Shown one piece after another: positions 7,950 to 17,570 of a DNA stretch of 64,000 nt (its first letter is position 1; each line of letters starts with the position of its first letter). This DNA comes from Maridesulfovibrio frigidus DSM 17176. Its GTDB lineage: Bacteria > Desulfobacterota > Desulfovibrionia > Desulfovibrionales > Desulfovibrionaceae. The stretch spans positions 558,001 through 622,000 of the forward strand of contig NZ_JONL01000001.1 in the NCBI RefSeq assembly GCF_000711735.1, given 5' to 3'. Below the pieces are notes generated by a model, which was not told the DNA's origin, did no database searches, and saw nothing but the letters and a program-made list of their open reading frames with translations. Position numbers and translations under genes: made by a program.

Positions 7950-8306
7950 TAAAGTACCCTCCGGAACAGTTAGACTTGTAGCCTTAGGCCACAGAGTCCG
8001 GTAAAAACCGTCGTCGTTTAGAGGACATTTCAGCACTACCCGCTTTCGGACTCACGTAGGTGTCCGCCTAGTCTTTCAACAAATGCGCGGGACTCCTTAA
8101 TGAATCCGCGACTCTTTGCAGGCACAGCTTTTAACGGCGTCGATTCTCACTTGTCCCATATTGGGAAATTTTCCTTATGCAGACTAAGCCCGCACATTAC
8201 CAACCTCCGAGAATCTTCACCAAGCCAAGTGTTGAGTATGACCACTCTAAAGACATGCTTTCCCCGAACTCTCACCTCCGTTAGCAGTTAAAAAACTTTT
8301 CTCTGC
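7950..8306 (-). ncRNA. Candidate structured leader RNA or sRNA upstream of flagellin
   Basis: About 350 nt of clearly higher GC than the flanking AT-rich DNA, with no frame of 60 codons on the minus strand. It starts right after a sigma-54 promoter on the minus strand and reads toward flagellin, with no strong terminator before the flagellin start. In the RNA sense CGGAC...GTCCG forms a hairpin, enclosed by a longer-range CCCGC...GCGGG pairing (about 8045-8095), and CGGT-TTTT-ACCG forms another (about 8000-8012). Several ANGGA motifs occur (near 8280, 8172, 8097). I recognise no known RNA family (not tmRNA, 6S, RNase P, SRP or c-di-GMP-I). Confidence 0.4.
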
Positions 8307-8316
8307 CACGAACGAT

Positions 8317-8330
8317 GCAACGGCCGTGCC
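8317..8330 (-). promoter_or_regulatory. Sigma-54 (-24/-12) promoter
   Basis: The minus strand reads GGCACG-GCCG-TTGC, followed by A. This matches the sigma-54 consensus TGGCACG-N4-TTGCW at all core positions except the T before GG, with exact GG-to-GC spacing. Transcription would start near 8305 and run into the flagellin leader. Confidence 0.7.
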
Positions 8331-8732
8331 TAAAGAAATGTTAATTAAAAGAAAGGTTCAGTTAATAACATTAAGAGTCTGTTTATATTAATTTTTTAAT
8401 AATAAACAAAAAGATATATTTACGAAAGAAGGGAAACATAGGCAGGCATAAGGAAACATTTTCCTAATTGGATACGGAAAAAGATTCCTGCTTTGGCAGA
8501 TAGAAGAATGGTAGTTTTACAAGAAATATAAAAAAGACATTCGGCGGATGTTATGAATATTTAAAGAGCTTTAACTCTAGGTGATATGAGTAAAACTAAA
8601 CATAATCTCTTTACAAAACTAAGCTTCTTGATCTAATTTTATTAGTATTAATTACATAATCGTACTGATAAAAATTTCATTTTGAATTATCATTAAGACA
8701 ACCTCACAAACCCATTTGGATTATTTAATTCA
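8331..8732. other. AT-rich gene-free stretch
   Basis: About 400 nt between the sigma-54 promoter and the histidine kinase gene. It probably holds the activator site of the former and the promoter of the latter, but I see no motif I can name. Confidence 0.5.
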
Positions 8733-11273
8733 ATGAAGATACGAAGCATCCACAAACTCAATGAGCAAATTCGAAACTACCTTTGCTCCTTCCTCACTGT
8801 ATTTATTACAAGTTTGCTCTTTTCGCTTATGCTATTCTTTTGGATGATAGATAAAGACATCAATGAAAGGACAGATACATGGTCCAGCTATTTCGCAACA
8901 AGAATTGAATTCATTGAAAGCATCATTCATTCGAAATACCCACTCAATCATGGGATTATTACTATGATCAGAATTAACCCTGATGGTAGAATAATTAATA
9001 GCAGGCCGCATTTAGCTAATGAAGAAAATATCTCAAAGACTCCCCTCTACAAATCCATTCATAAATTTAAACCCGGACAAATCGGTTTAATAAAAAATGG
9101 TGACGAAAATGGGGATCACCGCGAAACACTCTATATGGTTAAGAGGCTAGACAGCTCTTTTGTAATCGCGGAATTATCTTCCGAAACATTGCTTCCAGTT
9201 ATCCCACACAAAACTGAACTTTTTATTTTTGACAAAAATAACAACTGCATTTTTCACACAGCAGACACGTACAAACTACGCAAAGATAAAATCAGAATGA
9301 TCATGTTTTCCTCAATGAGAATTTTTGCATCATCCAAAATCAAAGTCTATAAAGCTGGATCGTTTACCGTCTCAGCAGTTAAAAACATCTCGGCGGAGTT
9401 CTACGGAGCTACTCTCTTTATGTTACTGGCTCTTGCAGCAGTAGTTGCAATTCTTAAACGTTCAAATCGTCTAACTTGGGACTTGGCAGGCACTGAAGAC
9501 GACTTCATTCGCATAAAGAAACTGCTCGCAAATGTCTCGATGATGCCCGGAAAAAAACTTAAGCATTTACCGGCTATTGAATATGCTGCTGAAAAAATAA
9601 GACAAGTAGATTGGAAGGCTGAAGCTGATAAAATGTCTTTTATGGAAAATAAAGAGTATATACTAACAACGTCTTTTTTTGCAGGCAATATACTGCAATT
9701 GCTAGATGAAATATCTGCCCACTCAAACAAGCTTGCCGCTTCAAGACATGAATACAGAGATTTGGTTCAAAGGGCGCACAGCATTATATTAAGAATTGAT
9801 CTTGATGGTAGATGTTCCTTCTTTAATGAATACGCCGAATCATTTTTCGGATTCTCGCAAGAAGAAATAGTCGGTAAAAAGATCGTTGGGACACTTATTC
9901 AGAAAACAGAGAATGGCAATTCCAAGTTAGAAAAAATGATCAAGGATATTACGGCATATCCTGAAATAAATCAGGTTAGCACGAACCAGAATATCCGTAA
10001 GAACGGATCCTTGGTCTGGGTACACTGGACCAACAGCCCAGTATACGACGAGAACGGACATACTGTTGAAGTTCTCTCTATCGGTACGGATATTACTGAA
10101 CGCAAAATGGTAGAGGAAGAATTATTCCGGACAAAAAACTATATCCGTAACATTATCGACTCCATGCCCTCAGTAATTATTGGAGTGAATAGCAGTGGTG
10201 AAATCGTACACTTCAACTCCAAAGCAGAAGACAGCTCAATTATCCCATCAAATGAACTACTAGGTAAAAAGGTTTCTACGGCCTTTCCACTTTTGAAAAA
10301 GTATTCTGCCAGAATATATAAAGCCATCGAAACTGAAGTCCCGGAAATAGAAATACGTGCGCAGTTACCTTCCGCAGAGCAACAATTTCAAGATATTATG
10401 ATCTACCCCCTGACGGGCGACGTAAAAGGGGCGGTTATAAGAATCGACGATGCTACTGAACGCGCCCGCATTGAAGACATCATGATCCAGACCGAAAAAA
10501 TGATGTCTGTCGGAGGGCTTGCCGCCGGTATGGCTCATGAGATCAACAATCCGCTGGGCGGCATTTTACAAGGCATTCAAAATATAGTGAGAAGATTTTC
10601 ACCGGACTTAGATTCGAACAGAAAAGCTGCAAAAAAAGTTGGTTGTGACATAGACTCTGTTCTTGCCTACGTAGAAGAACGCAAAATATTGCAAACCATC
10701 GATGGTATAACTGAATCCGGAGTGCGTGCGGCGGAAATAGTTTCACGCATGCTTGAGTTCAGCCGCAAAAGCGATTCTAGCAAGACATTAAATGATATTA
10801 AGACATTGATGGACAAATCCATTGATCTGGCAACGCAGGATTACAACCCCAATAAGAAGTATGATTTTAAACAAATAACAATAAATAAATCCTATGCAGA
10901 CAACCTGAGTTCGGCTCTGTGCTCAGCAACCGAAATTGAGCAAGTATTCCTCAACTTGCTACGAAACTCTGCTCAAGCCATGTATGATTGGGCAGAAATG
11001 AAGGACCACCCTAAAATTGATATTTCAATTAAAAACTTGGGTGAAATCATAAAGTGCACTGTTTCGGACAATGGTCCCGGAATGACAAAAGACATAAGAA
11101 AACGGGCTTTTGAACCATTTTACACAACCAAAGACCCTGGGTACGGAACAGGTCTCGGTTTATCCGTTTCATATTTTATCATCACTCAAAATCATAAAGG
11201 AAGCCTTAGTGTGGAATCTTCACCAGAGCGCGGAACCACCTTCACAATAATGATTCCAGCCGTTTCGAGCTAA
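8733..11273 (+). CDS. Membrane PAS sensor histidine kinase
   Basis: An 846-residue two-component sensor. The first membrane helix is at about residues 18-38 and a second at about 224-241, leaving about 185 residues outside, probably a Cache-like sensor. After a linker come two PAS domains (about 345-460, ending ITERK, and 468-575), then the dimerisation/phosphoacceptor domain with GMAHEINNPLGGILQ (His602) and an ATPase domain with N (FLNLLRNSAQAM), G1 (DNGPGM), F (FEPFYTT) and G2 (GTGLGLS) boxes. There is no receiver or adjacent regulator; the lone receiver protein 2 kb away is a possible partner. Its kinase core is closely similar to the partial kinase at the right edge. Confidence 0.9.
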   Translation: MKIRSIHKLNEQIRNYLCSFLTVFITSLLFSLMLFFWMIDKDINERTDTWSSYFATRIEFIESIIHSKYPLNHGIITMIRINPDGRIINSRPHLANEENISKTPLYKSIHKFKPGQIGLIKNGDENGDHRETLYMVKRLDSSFVIAELSSETLLPVIPHKTELFIFDKNNNCIFHTADTYKLRKDKIRMIMFSSMRIFASSKIKVYKAGSFTVSAVKNISAEFYGATLFMLLALAAVVAILKRSNRLTWDLAGTEDDFIRIKKLLANVSMMPGKKLKHLPAIEYAAEKIRQVDWKAEADKMSFMENKEYILTTSFFAGNILQLLDEISAHSNKLAASRHEYRDLVQRAHSIILRIDLDGRCSFFNEYAESFFGFSQEEIVGKKIVGTLIQKTENGNSKLEKMIKDITAYPEINQVSTNQNIRKNGSLVWVHWTNSPVYDENGHTVEVLSIGTDITERKMVEEELFRTKNYIRNIIDSMPSVIIGVNSSGEIVHFNSKAEDSSIIPSNELLGKKVSTAFPLLKKYSARIYKAIETEVPEIEIRAQLPSAEQQFQDIMIYPLTGDVKGAVIRIDDATERARIEDIMIQTEKMMSVGGLAAGMAHEINNPLGGILQGIQNIVRRFSPDLDSNRKAAKKVGCDIDSVLAYVEERKILQTIDGITESGVRAAEIVSRMLEFSRKSDSSKTLNDIKTLMDKSIDLATQDYNPNKKYDFKQITINKSYADNLSSALCSATEIEQVFLNLLRNSAQAMYDWAEMKDHPKIDISIKNLGEIIKCTVSDNGPGMTKDIRKRAFEPFYTTKDPGYGTGLGLSVSYFIITQNHKGSLSVESSPERGTTFTIMIPAVSS

Positions 11274-12397
11274 TATTCAGCTAAGGGCAATCTTTGTTTT
11301 AAAAGCATTATACGGTCGTACGACTGCCTGATCCTTTGCTCGGAAATTTTACCGTCAGAAACTAATTCTTTTAATATAGAGACAGCCTTTGAACCAAGTC
11401 CCGGTTCATATATAAGGTTGTTACCAAAAAGCAGAATATCCGCACCAGCTTCAACAGCCTTGTGTACTCCCTCTTTAAAACCGTATTCTCCACTTACAGC
11501 CTGCATCTGCATATCATCAGTAATAATGACACCTTCAAAACCCAGATCATCACGAAGAATTCCTGTGATCACATTTCTGGAAAGAGTTGCGGGGTACTTT
11601 GAATCGAGAGCACTATTGAATATATGCGCAGTCATGATCATATCAGCCTTCTTAATATTGATCAGTGCGCTGAATGGAATTATCTCGTCTGGTGACCATG
11701 AATCCGTAACATCAGTAAATCCTTTATGACTATCGGCAGCCGAACTACCGTGCCCGGGAAAATGTTTCAGACAGGAAATAATATTTTCAGAATGCAATCC
11801 GTCAATAAAAGCTTCCGCAAACTCGGAAACAATTATCGGATCATCCGAAAAACTGCGTTGCAAGGCCGAAATAACAGGATTAGCGGCATTGCGATTAACA
11901 TCAACAACAGGCGCAAAATCAACATTAACTCCAACTGTGCGAAGAGTCGTTCCGATGGTCTTTCCTGCTTTATATGAAGCTTTCAAGTCTCCGCTATTAC
12001 CGAGTTCTCCCGCAGAATAAGTTGTGGGAAAACCTCTATCTGCGGCAAATCTGCAAATGAGGCCGCCTTCTTGATCCGCAGCAATCAAAAGAGGTATATC
12101 GGCATGATTCTGAAGATTAGACGTAAGCAACTTCACTTGCTTATAGTCAAACACATTACGCTCTGTGCTATTTAGTGCGCAATCTTTGCTAAAAAGAATA
12201 ACTCCACCTATTTTAGACTCAGTAATATCCCTGACAATAAAACTGTTAGGCTTAGCATCCATTCCCCTGAAACCGACCATAACCATCTGCCCTATCATTA
12301 TATCCAAATCAGCAGACTCAGCAGGGACGCTTTTCAGCCCACAACTGGACAAAGAAATTATCATTAACAAAAAAAAGACAGTTTTAAATTTATTCAC
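11270..12397 (-). CDS. GH3 beta-N-acetylhexosaminidase-like lipoprotein (NagZ family)
   Basis: Cleaves N-acetylglucosamine from peptidoglycan fragments or related glycans. KHFPGHG with a downstream SSAADSH (the His/Asp acid/base pair of NagZ) and ITDDMQM (nucleophile Asp) are present, so it should be active. The N-terminus has a lipobox, LSSC, after a hydrophobic stretch, so it is probably a lipoprotein facing the periplasm, whereas E. coli NagZ is cytoplasmic. I prefer the GTG at 12397, with GGGG about 6 nt upstream, giving 375 residues; a TTG at 12427 is the longer alternative. The end overlaps the convergent kinase gene by 4 nt. Confidence 0.85.
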   Translation of the reverse strand: MNKFKTVFFLLMIISLSSCGLKSVPAESADLDIMIGQMVMVGFRGMDAKPNSFIVRDITESKIGGVILFSKDCALNSTERNVFDYKQVKLLTSNLQNHADIPLLIAADQEGGLICRFAADRGFPTTYSAGELGNSGDLKASYKAGKTIGTTLRTVGVNVDFAPVVDVNRNAANPVISALQRSFSDDPIIVSEFAEAFIDGLHSENIISCLKHFPGHGSSAADSHKGFTDVTDSWSPDEIIPFSALINIKKADMIMTAHIFNSALDSKYPATLSRNVITGILRDDLGFEGVIITDDMQMQAVSGEYGFKEGVHKAVEAGADILLFGNNLIYEPGLGSKAVSILKELVSDGKISEQRIRQSYDRIMLLKQRLPLAEY

Positions 12398-12561
12398 TTT
12401 AACCCCGAACAATATTTTAGTTGGCAAAATCGCTTAGTTTGTTATTATGCTTAAGATCATCTCACATGGCGGGCTTAAACTGGACATATTGCCACAAGAG
12501 TTTATTTCCTATAAATGGAACTTCCATATTGTACAAAGTAAAACATTCATAAGGAAAATAT

Positions 12562-13179
12562 ATGTCACAGTCTGCCCTGCAAAAAGTACTCGACCACGCT
12601 CGCTCAGGACTTGAAGTCCGTGAAGCTTTTTTTGAGCAGGATGCTCAGCTTGTTGTTGAAATATCAAGAGCAATGGCTGTTCGTCTCGCGCAAGGTTCCA
12701 AAATCCTTTTTTGTGGAAATGGAGGCAGCGCTGCGGACTGCCAGCACTTAGCAGCGGAACTCGTGAACAGGTTCAAACTGGAGCGCCCACCGCTCCCCGG
12801 CATAGCACTGACCACCGACACTTCAATAATCACATCAATCGGAAACGATTATTCATTTGATATGATATTCGAAAAACAGGTTGCAGCCCTAGGTGCCCCC
12901 GGAGACGTTCTTGTCGGTATCAGCACATCAGGAACAAGCCCCAACGTCATCAATGCACTAAATGAAGCCAAGCGCAAACAAATGATTACCGTCGGCATGA
13001 CTGGCTTCAGTTCAGGCGAAATGCTGCCCATCTGCAACCACATCATAAGTGTTCCAAGCAAAGACACAGCCATCGTGCAGGAAGTTCATATTGCAGTGGG
13101 CCACCTTTTCTGTGAACTCATTGACCATTTCCTGTTTGAGGCAGTTTCAGAACTTGAGCCATTTCTGGCCGCTGAATAA
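12562..13179 (+). CDS. gmhA: Phosphoheptose isomerase
   Basis: Converts sedoheptulose 7-phosphate to D-glycero-D-manno-heptose 7-phosphate, the first step of the LPS inner-core heptose pathway. The 205-residue SIS-domain protein has CGNGGSAADCQHLAAE, TTDTSIITSIGNDYS and GISTSGTSPNVINAL, all diagnostic of GmhA, and the catalytic His in the VQEVHI segment. AAGGA lies 8 nt before the ATG. The receiver gene follows after 30 nt. Confidence 0.93.
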   Translation: MSQSALQKVLDHARSGLEVREAFFEQDAQLVVEISRAMAVRLAQGSKILFCGNGGSAADCQHLAAELVNRFKLERPPLPGIALTTDTSIITSIGNDYSFDMIFEKQVAALGAPGDVLVGISTSGTSPNVINALNEAKRKQMITVGMTGFSSGEMLPICNHIISVPSKDTAIVQEVHIAVGHLFCELIDHFLFEAVSELEPFLAAE

Positions 13180-13209
13180 AAATATAGCAAACTCAAAAGA
13201 GCGCCATAT

Positions 13210-13620
13210 ATGAGAATCCTAGTAGTCGAAGATAACGATGCGTGCATGGTTTTTCTGCATGAAACGCTCACAAATATAGGTGGGGTAAGTCGCGTTGCCA
13301 TCGACTCCGCTTCCACAGGCGAAGACGGGCTTCAAATGTACAAAACTGCTGAAAGTTCCGATACCCCTTACGAGCTCATCTTTATGGATATCATGTTGCC
13401 GGGCATTGATGGACTTCAAACTTTAGAAGAAATAAGAGCTTACGAGAGCAATTTACAGCTGACTGAAAGTCAAAAAGTAAAAGTCATTATGACCACAGCC
13501 CTTGATGATAGTACAAAAGCATCAAGAGCATTTTTCCAAGGTGGGGCCATTTCTTATATGACCAAGCCGATTACCCCTGGGAAAATCCTTGAAGAAATGA
13601 AAAAATTCGGATTCATGTAA
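13210..13620 (+). CDS. Single-domain response regulator (CheY-like)
   Basis: A 136-residue receiver with no output domain. Acidic pair E7-D8, phosphoacceptor D60 (FMDIMLPGIDG), a Thr in MTTA and the Lys in MTKPI are all present. It resembles the stand-alone receivers common in Desulfovibrio and could pass phosphate from an orphan kinase or act on the flagellar motor. The gene sits between gmhA and a LysE exporter; the LysE start lies 10 nt past its stop. Confidence 0.9.
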   Translation: MRILVVEDNDACMVFLHETLTNIGGVSRVAIDSASTGEDGLQMYKTAESSDTPYELIFMDIMLPGIDGLQTLEEIRAYESNLQLTESQKVKVIMTTALDDSTKASRAFFQGGAISYMTKPITPGKILEEMKKFGFM

Positions 13621-13630
13621 GGAGCACCAA

Positions 13631-14254
13631 GTGGATGGACTTACTCTGGCATTTATTCCCATTGTTGCGATTCTGACTATCACACCAGGGGTAGACACAA
13701 TGCTTGTAATCAACAATACACTCACTCGCTCAACTTCAGATGGACTCGGCTCAGTAGCAGGAGTTAATCTAGGGCTATTAGTACATGCAATGGCCTCTGC
13801 TCTGGGCCTTTCTATGATCCTCATGAACTCAGCTGCAGCCTTTGAATTAGTTAAACTGGCTGGTGCACTTTACATAATATATCTAGGCATACAATCCCTG
13901 AAAAGAAGTAGAGCCAAGTCCACAATATATCAGGCTGAACCCCTTAAAGCGAAACGAAAACTCACAGCATCAGTTAAAGAAGGTTTTTTGACCAATGTTC
14001 TTAACCCTAAAGTTGCGGTATTCTACCTAGCTTTGCTTCCTCAATTTATATCTCCGACAGAGAACATCATTGAAAAGTCTTTTATCCTGCTAATGATTCA
14101 CATCACTATGGGTGTGTTGTGGCTCGGGTTTATTGCCATTGCTCTTGGGAAAATGCGCCATTTTATAACTGGAGATAAATTTCAAAAAAGACTGGAAGCA
14201 ATTTCCGGAGTCGTATTCATAGCCCTAGGTATAAAAATGGCGATGTCAAAATAG
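13631..14254 (+). CDS. LysE/RhtB-family amino-acid exporter
   Basis: A 207-residue membrane protein with about six hydrophobic helices. The N-terminal ITPGVDTMLVIN corresponds to the conserved T-P-G-P-x-x-x of the family, and LTNVLNPKVAVFYLALLPQFI matches the second signature. The start is GTG at 13631: AGGAG lies 7 nt upstream, overlapping the stop of the receiver gene, so the two are translated from one message. The amino acid exported cannot be told. Confidence 0.9.
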   Translation: MDGLTLAFIPIVAILTITPGVDTMLVINNTLTRSTSDGLGSVAGVNLGLLVHAMASALGLSMILMNSAAAFELVKLAGALYIIYLGIQSLKRSRAKSTIYQAEPLKAKRKLTASVKEGFLTNVLNPKVAVFYLALLPQFISPTENIIEKSFILLMIHITMGVLWLGFIAIALGKMRHFITGDKFQKRLEAISGVVFIALGIKMAMSK

Positions 14255-14358
14255 CACATTACAATCAGACTATCGTTCTAAATTCTAGCTTACTTATTCA
14301 TAATTCAAATATCATCTATACCCTTGCGAACCCCACTTACGAATGGTATTAACTTAAG

Positions 14359-14787
14359 ATGAAGCTCTATTATACATCGCAACCCTATTCTTTAAAGAAT
14401 AAAATAATATATTCAATAGCGATTGCTGTATTTTGTTCTCTTTTTTTTATTCCTTACCAAGAAATCAGGATAGAAAGAATCAGAGCTTTCGGAGAAAATA
14501 AAGTTGTGGGCACAGTAATTGAGAAATTTGACCGAAAAATAAGTAAGGAACTGTCATCAAGGTACTTACCTGGAACACAACTGATATTATACCGATTTAC
14601 AGACCCACTGGGCCAGGCGAGGGAGCAGGTTGCAAGCGTAAGCATAAACAAGTGGGAGTCACTCTCTCCCGGTGACAACATTGTTGTATATTATGCAAAG
14701 TCAGCTCCGAGGATTTCGCGGATAAAAGGAGAAGAAGAAAGTTCAACAGTCACGATACTAGCAAAATTCTCTAGGCCCGAAATATAA
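14359..14787 (+). CDS. DUF3592-like membrane protein
   Basis: A 142-residue protein with one N-terminal membrane helix (about residues 17-32) and a soluble part of beta character. The run VVGTVIEKF, a Y-x-F-x-D-x-x-G segment, then W-E-S-L-S-P-G-D-N-I-V-V-Y-Y and SAPRISRI match the layout of DUF3592. The role of that family is unknown. It stands alone before the first chemoreceptor. Confidence 0.65.
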   Translation: MKLYYTSQPYSLKNKIIYSIAIAVFCSLFFIPYQEIRIERIRAFGENKVVGTVIEKFDRKISKELSSRYLPGTQLILYRFTDPLGQAREQVASVSINKWESLSPGDNIVVYYAKSAPRISRIKGEEESSTVTILAKFSRPEI

Positions 14788-14931
14788 CGTTTACTCTCTT
14801 TGAAAATGGAATTCCCTGTATTAAGTATTCTAAGCATGAAGTTTTTTTAGTAATTAATTACCGAATATTAGACAAGATTTGAAATTTTCAGAACGGATTA
14901 AAGTTCATAAACTTTTGCTCAGGAGCAGTAC

Positions 14932-17340
14932 ATGTTTAAGAAGTTGTCATTTCAAGCAAAATTGATGTTAGGGTCCGTAGCTATTGTTATGGTAACTATC
15001 ATCTCAATGACTACGGTTAATCTATTAGAAGTTAAAAGCGAATTGAAGAATCTAGGTGAAACTTCAATGGAGTCTATTGCTGAAAGCGTCCTGTCCCTAA
15101 TGGAAATGCAAAATGAAATTGTTCTGGATAAAGTTAAATCTGACATCGACATCTTAGATAAGCGAATTTTTTCGATGGGATTTCCTAAGCTAAACAAAAA
15201 TACCCCCGTCCAAGTGAGCATCACAAACCAGATTACTAAGCAAAGTGAAAATGTCACTATTCCAAAGCTTGAATTTGGAGGCATAGGCATCAATAATTCT
15301 TTTGATTTAGTTGATGATCTGCAAAAAGCCATCGGCGGAACGGCTACAGTGTTCCAGGTATTACCCGGCAAGCTACTCAGGGTTTCCACCAATGTACTAA
15401 AAACGAACGGAAAACGCGCGACGGGAACATACATTCCCTCTAGCAGTGGTGTGTATAAGTCTGTCATGTCTGGCAAAACCTACTACGGCACAGCTTACGT
15501 TGTTAATGCATGGTACATCACAGCATACAAGCCGCTAACTGACTTAAAAGGTAACATTGTAAGTGTCATCTTTGTTGGGCGAAAAATTTTAACTCCTGCA
15601 TTCGAAAAGTCTGTAAACGCAGCAAATGTAGGAGGAAAAGGCTATGCAACTATCTTTAACCAAAAAGGTGATGTGCTCCTTCACCCAACAATTAAAGGTA
15701 AGTCACTCAAAGACCTTTCACTTTGGGACACGTTTAAGAACACTACCCACGGGTTAGTTGAATATAATTTCAAAGGTAAAGACAAGGTAGCATACATTGC
15801 CCAATTTGCTCCGTGGAAATGGTCATTCGCCTTCACTATGAATGAATCTGAAATGAGCCATGGTGTTGATAAAAAGATATTCATGACGAACATGATTATT
15901 GCTGTTGTAGCTTTGGCAATATCAATTTTTGTCTTGATGCTTCTTATCAGGTTCACCACAAAACCATTGAAAAATCTTTCAATATTCACAGCAAAAGTAT
16001 CCGAAGGCGATTATGATTCAGACCTAGAGTATGATGTTGATGATGTTATCGGACAGACCATTACCTCAGTTAAAGCAATGGTCTTTGAGTTAAAAAATAA
16101 GCTTGGATTTTCAGGCGGACTCCTGAATGGGCTGACTCTACCTTGTGTCGTTGTTGATTTAGACGAAAGGATCACTTTCATTAATCAACGCATGCTTGAT
16201 CAGTTCGGTTTCTCCGGATCATGTGAAAGATATATTGGTAAGCCTGTTAGCAATATCATGAAAAACCCCGAGATAACTTCATCAATCGAAAATTGTATCA
16301 GTAAGGATCAGAGTCTCTCTGACATTGAAATATCAGTAACAACCCCGAAAGGTAATACTTTCTACGTTGTAATGGACACAGCTCCTCTCCACGATCTTGA
16401 TCAAGACCTCATCGGTGCATTTTTGATTATGAACGATGTAACAACTATCAAAGAAAATGAGCAGGCCATTCAAGCTCAGAGTGATAAGGTTTCGCAGACT
16501 GCCAGCGAAGCAGACGATATCTCAGACCAATTATCTTCCGCTGCTGACGAACTAGCTGCACAAGTTGAAGAGTCCCGTAGAGGAGCTGAAACACAGCAGG
16601 AAAGAGCCAGTGAAACGGCTACAGCAATGGAGGAGATGAACTCAACAGTTCTCGAAGTGGCTCGTAATGCCAGCGAAGCTTCTGAAAATGCGAAGGAAAC
16701 CAAAGACAAAGCTCTCGAAGGACAAAACTTAGTCGAACAAGTTGTTGTCTCCATCAAATCTCTTGAAACTAACTCTGAAGAGTTACGAGTGAGCATGGAA
16801 CAGCTTGGCGGGCAAACTGTATCCATCGGAGCGGTTATGAATGTCATCACCGACATTGCAGACCAAACTAACCTGCTGGCCCTTAACGCCGCGATTGAAG
16901 CCGCCAGAGCTGGTGAAGCCGGGCGTGGATTTGCTGTTGTTGCTGACGAAGTCCGCAAGCTGGCAGAAAAGACAATGGATGCAACCAAGCAAGTAGGGGA
17001 AGCAATTGCTTCTATACAAAACAGCACAAGGACAAACATCACAGCAACGGATAAAGCTGTTGAGGCCATTGTTGAGTCTACTGACCTCGTTGCCAAATCG
17101 GGGAAAGCACTGGATGAGATTGTGCAAATGGTAGAAACTTCAGCTGATCAGATACATGGTATCGCAACAGCAGCAGAACAGCAGTCTGCCACCAGCGAAG
17201 AGATCAACAGAGCCACTGAAGAGATAAACCAGATCTCAGCAGAATCTGCGCAGGCAACAGAGCAATCAGCAGAAGCTATTGAGGAAGTTGCAAATCTTGC
17301 TTCCCAAATTAAGACTTTGATCAGAAACATGCAGTCTTAA
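14932..17340 (+). CDS. Methyl-accepting chemotaxis protein with Cache and PAS domains
   Basis: An 802-residue chemoreceptor. Membrane helix 1 is near residues 12-31; a single large Cache-type domain (Cache_3-like, with [19 protein letters not shown] near its end) spans about 36-310; helix 2 is near 320-342; HAMP is about 343-395; a PAS domain about 400-510; then the coiled-coil signalling domain, whose tip is at about 640-680 ([19 protein letters not shown]). No C-terminal pentapeptide tether is present. Methylation helices flank the tip. CAGGAG lies about 6 nt before the ATG. The gene has its own terminator. Confidence 0.93.
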   Translation: MFKKLSFQAKLMLGSVAIVMVTIISMTTVNLLEVKSELKNLGETSMESIAESVLSLMEMQNEIVLDKVKSDIDILDKRIFSMGFPKLNKNTPVQVSITNQITKQSENVTIPKLEFGGIGINNSFDLVDDLQKAIGGTATVFQVLPGKLLRVSTNVLKTNGKRATGTYIPSSSGVYKSVMSGKTYYGTAYVVNAWYITAYKPLTDLKGNIVSVIFVGRKILTPAFEKSVNAANVGGKGYATIFNQKGDVLLHPTIKGKSLKDLSLWDTFKNTTHGLVEYNFKGKDKVAYIAQFAPWKWSFAFTMNESEMSHGVDKKIFMTNMIIAVVALAISIFVLMLLIRFTTKPLKNLSIFTAKVSEGDYDSDLEYDVDDVIGQTITSVKAMVFELKNKLGFSGGLLNGLTLPCVVVDLDERITFINQRMLDQFGFSGSCERYIGKPVSNIMKNPEITSSIENCISKDQSLSDIEISVTTPKGNTFYVVMDTAPLHDLDQDLIGAFLIMNDVTTIKENEQAIQAQSDKVSQTASEADDISDQLSSAADELAAQVEESRRGAETQQERASETATAMEEMNSTVLEVARNASEASENAKETKDKALEGQNLVEQVVVSIKSLETNSEELRVSMEQLGGQTVSIGAVMNVITDIADQTNLLALNAAIEAARAGEAGRGFAVVADEVRKLAEKTMDATKQVGEAIASIQNSTRTNITATDKAVEAIVESTDLVAKSGKALDEIVQMVETSADQIHGIATAAEQQSATSEEINRATEEINQISAESAQATEQSAEAIEEVANLASQIKTLIRNMQS

Positions 17341-17361
17341 TTTAAATATGTAGAAACAACC

Positions 17362-17396
17362 AAAGGCAGACTCTCAAACGGAGTCTGCCTTTTTTT
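17362..17396 (+). terminator. Rho-independent terminator
   Basis: AAAGGCAGACTC pairs perfectly with GAGTCTGCCTTT around a 7-nt loop, and T's follow. Confidence 0.93.
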
Positions 17397-17560
17397 ATGC
17401 GCAGTAATCGTTAAAAAATTTAATATCAATGCTACAAACCCCAAAAAAAGAATTAATCGTGACTTTAATATTTAAATACAATATAATAATATAAATTTAC
17501 TAATTTTATAATCTAAAAGAACACAAGCTATCACCACATAATAAAGTTGCAAAAATAACC

Positions 17561-17570
17561 GGAGGCCTCC
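17561..17570 (+). promoter_or_regulatory. Ribosome site inside a self-complementary decamer
   Basis: GGAGGCCTCC is a perfect palindrome that includes the Shine-Dalgarno GGAGG and abuts the TTG start. As RNA it could only pair between two messages or with a distant strand; it supports the TTG as start. Confidence 0.4.

Noticed and set aside
8100-8291. 63-codon plus-strand frame in the flagellin leader
   Set aside because: No ribosome site, no recognisable domain, and it runs against the likely sigma-54 transcript.
7950-8306. Group I intron or known riboswitch in the flagellin leader
   Set aside because: A GAAAGACTAG segment recalls a P7-like strand, but I found no matching partner strand or other core elements.
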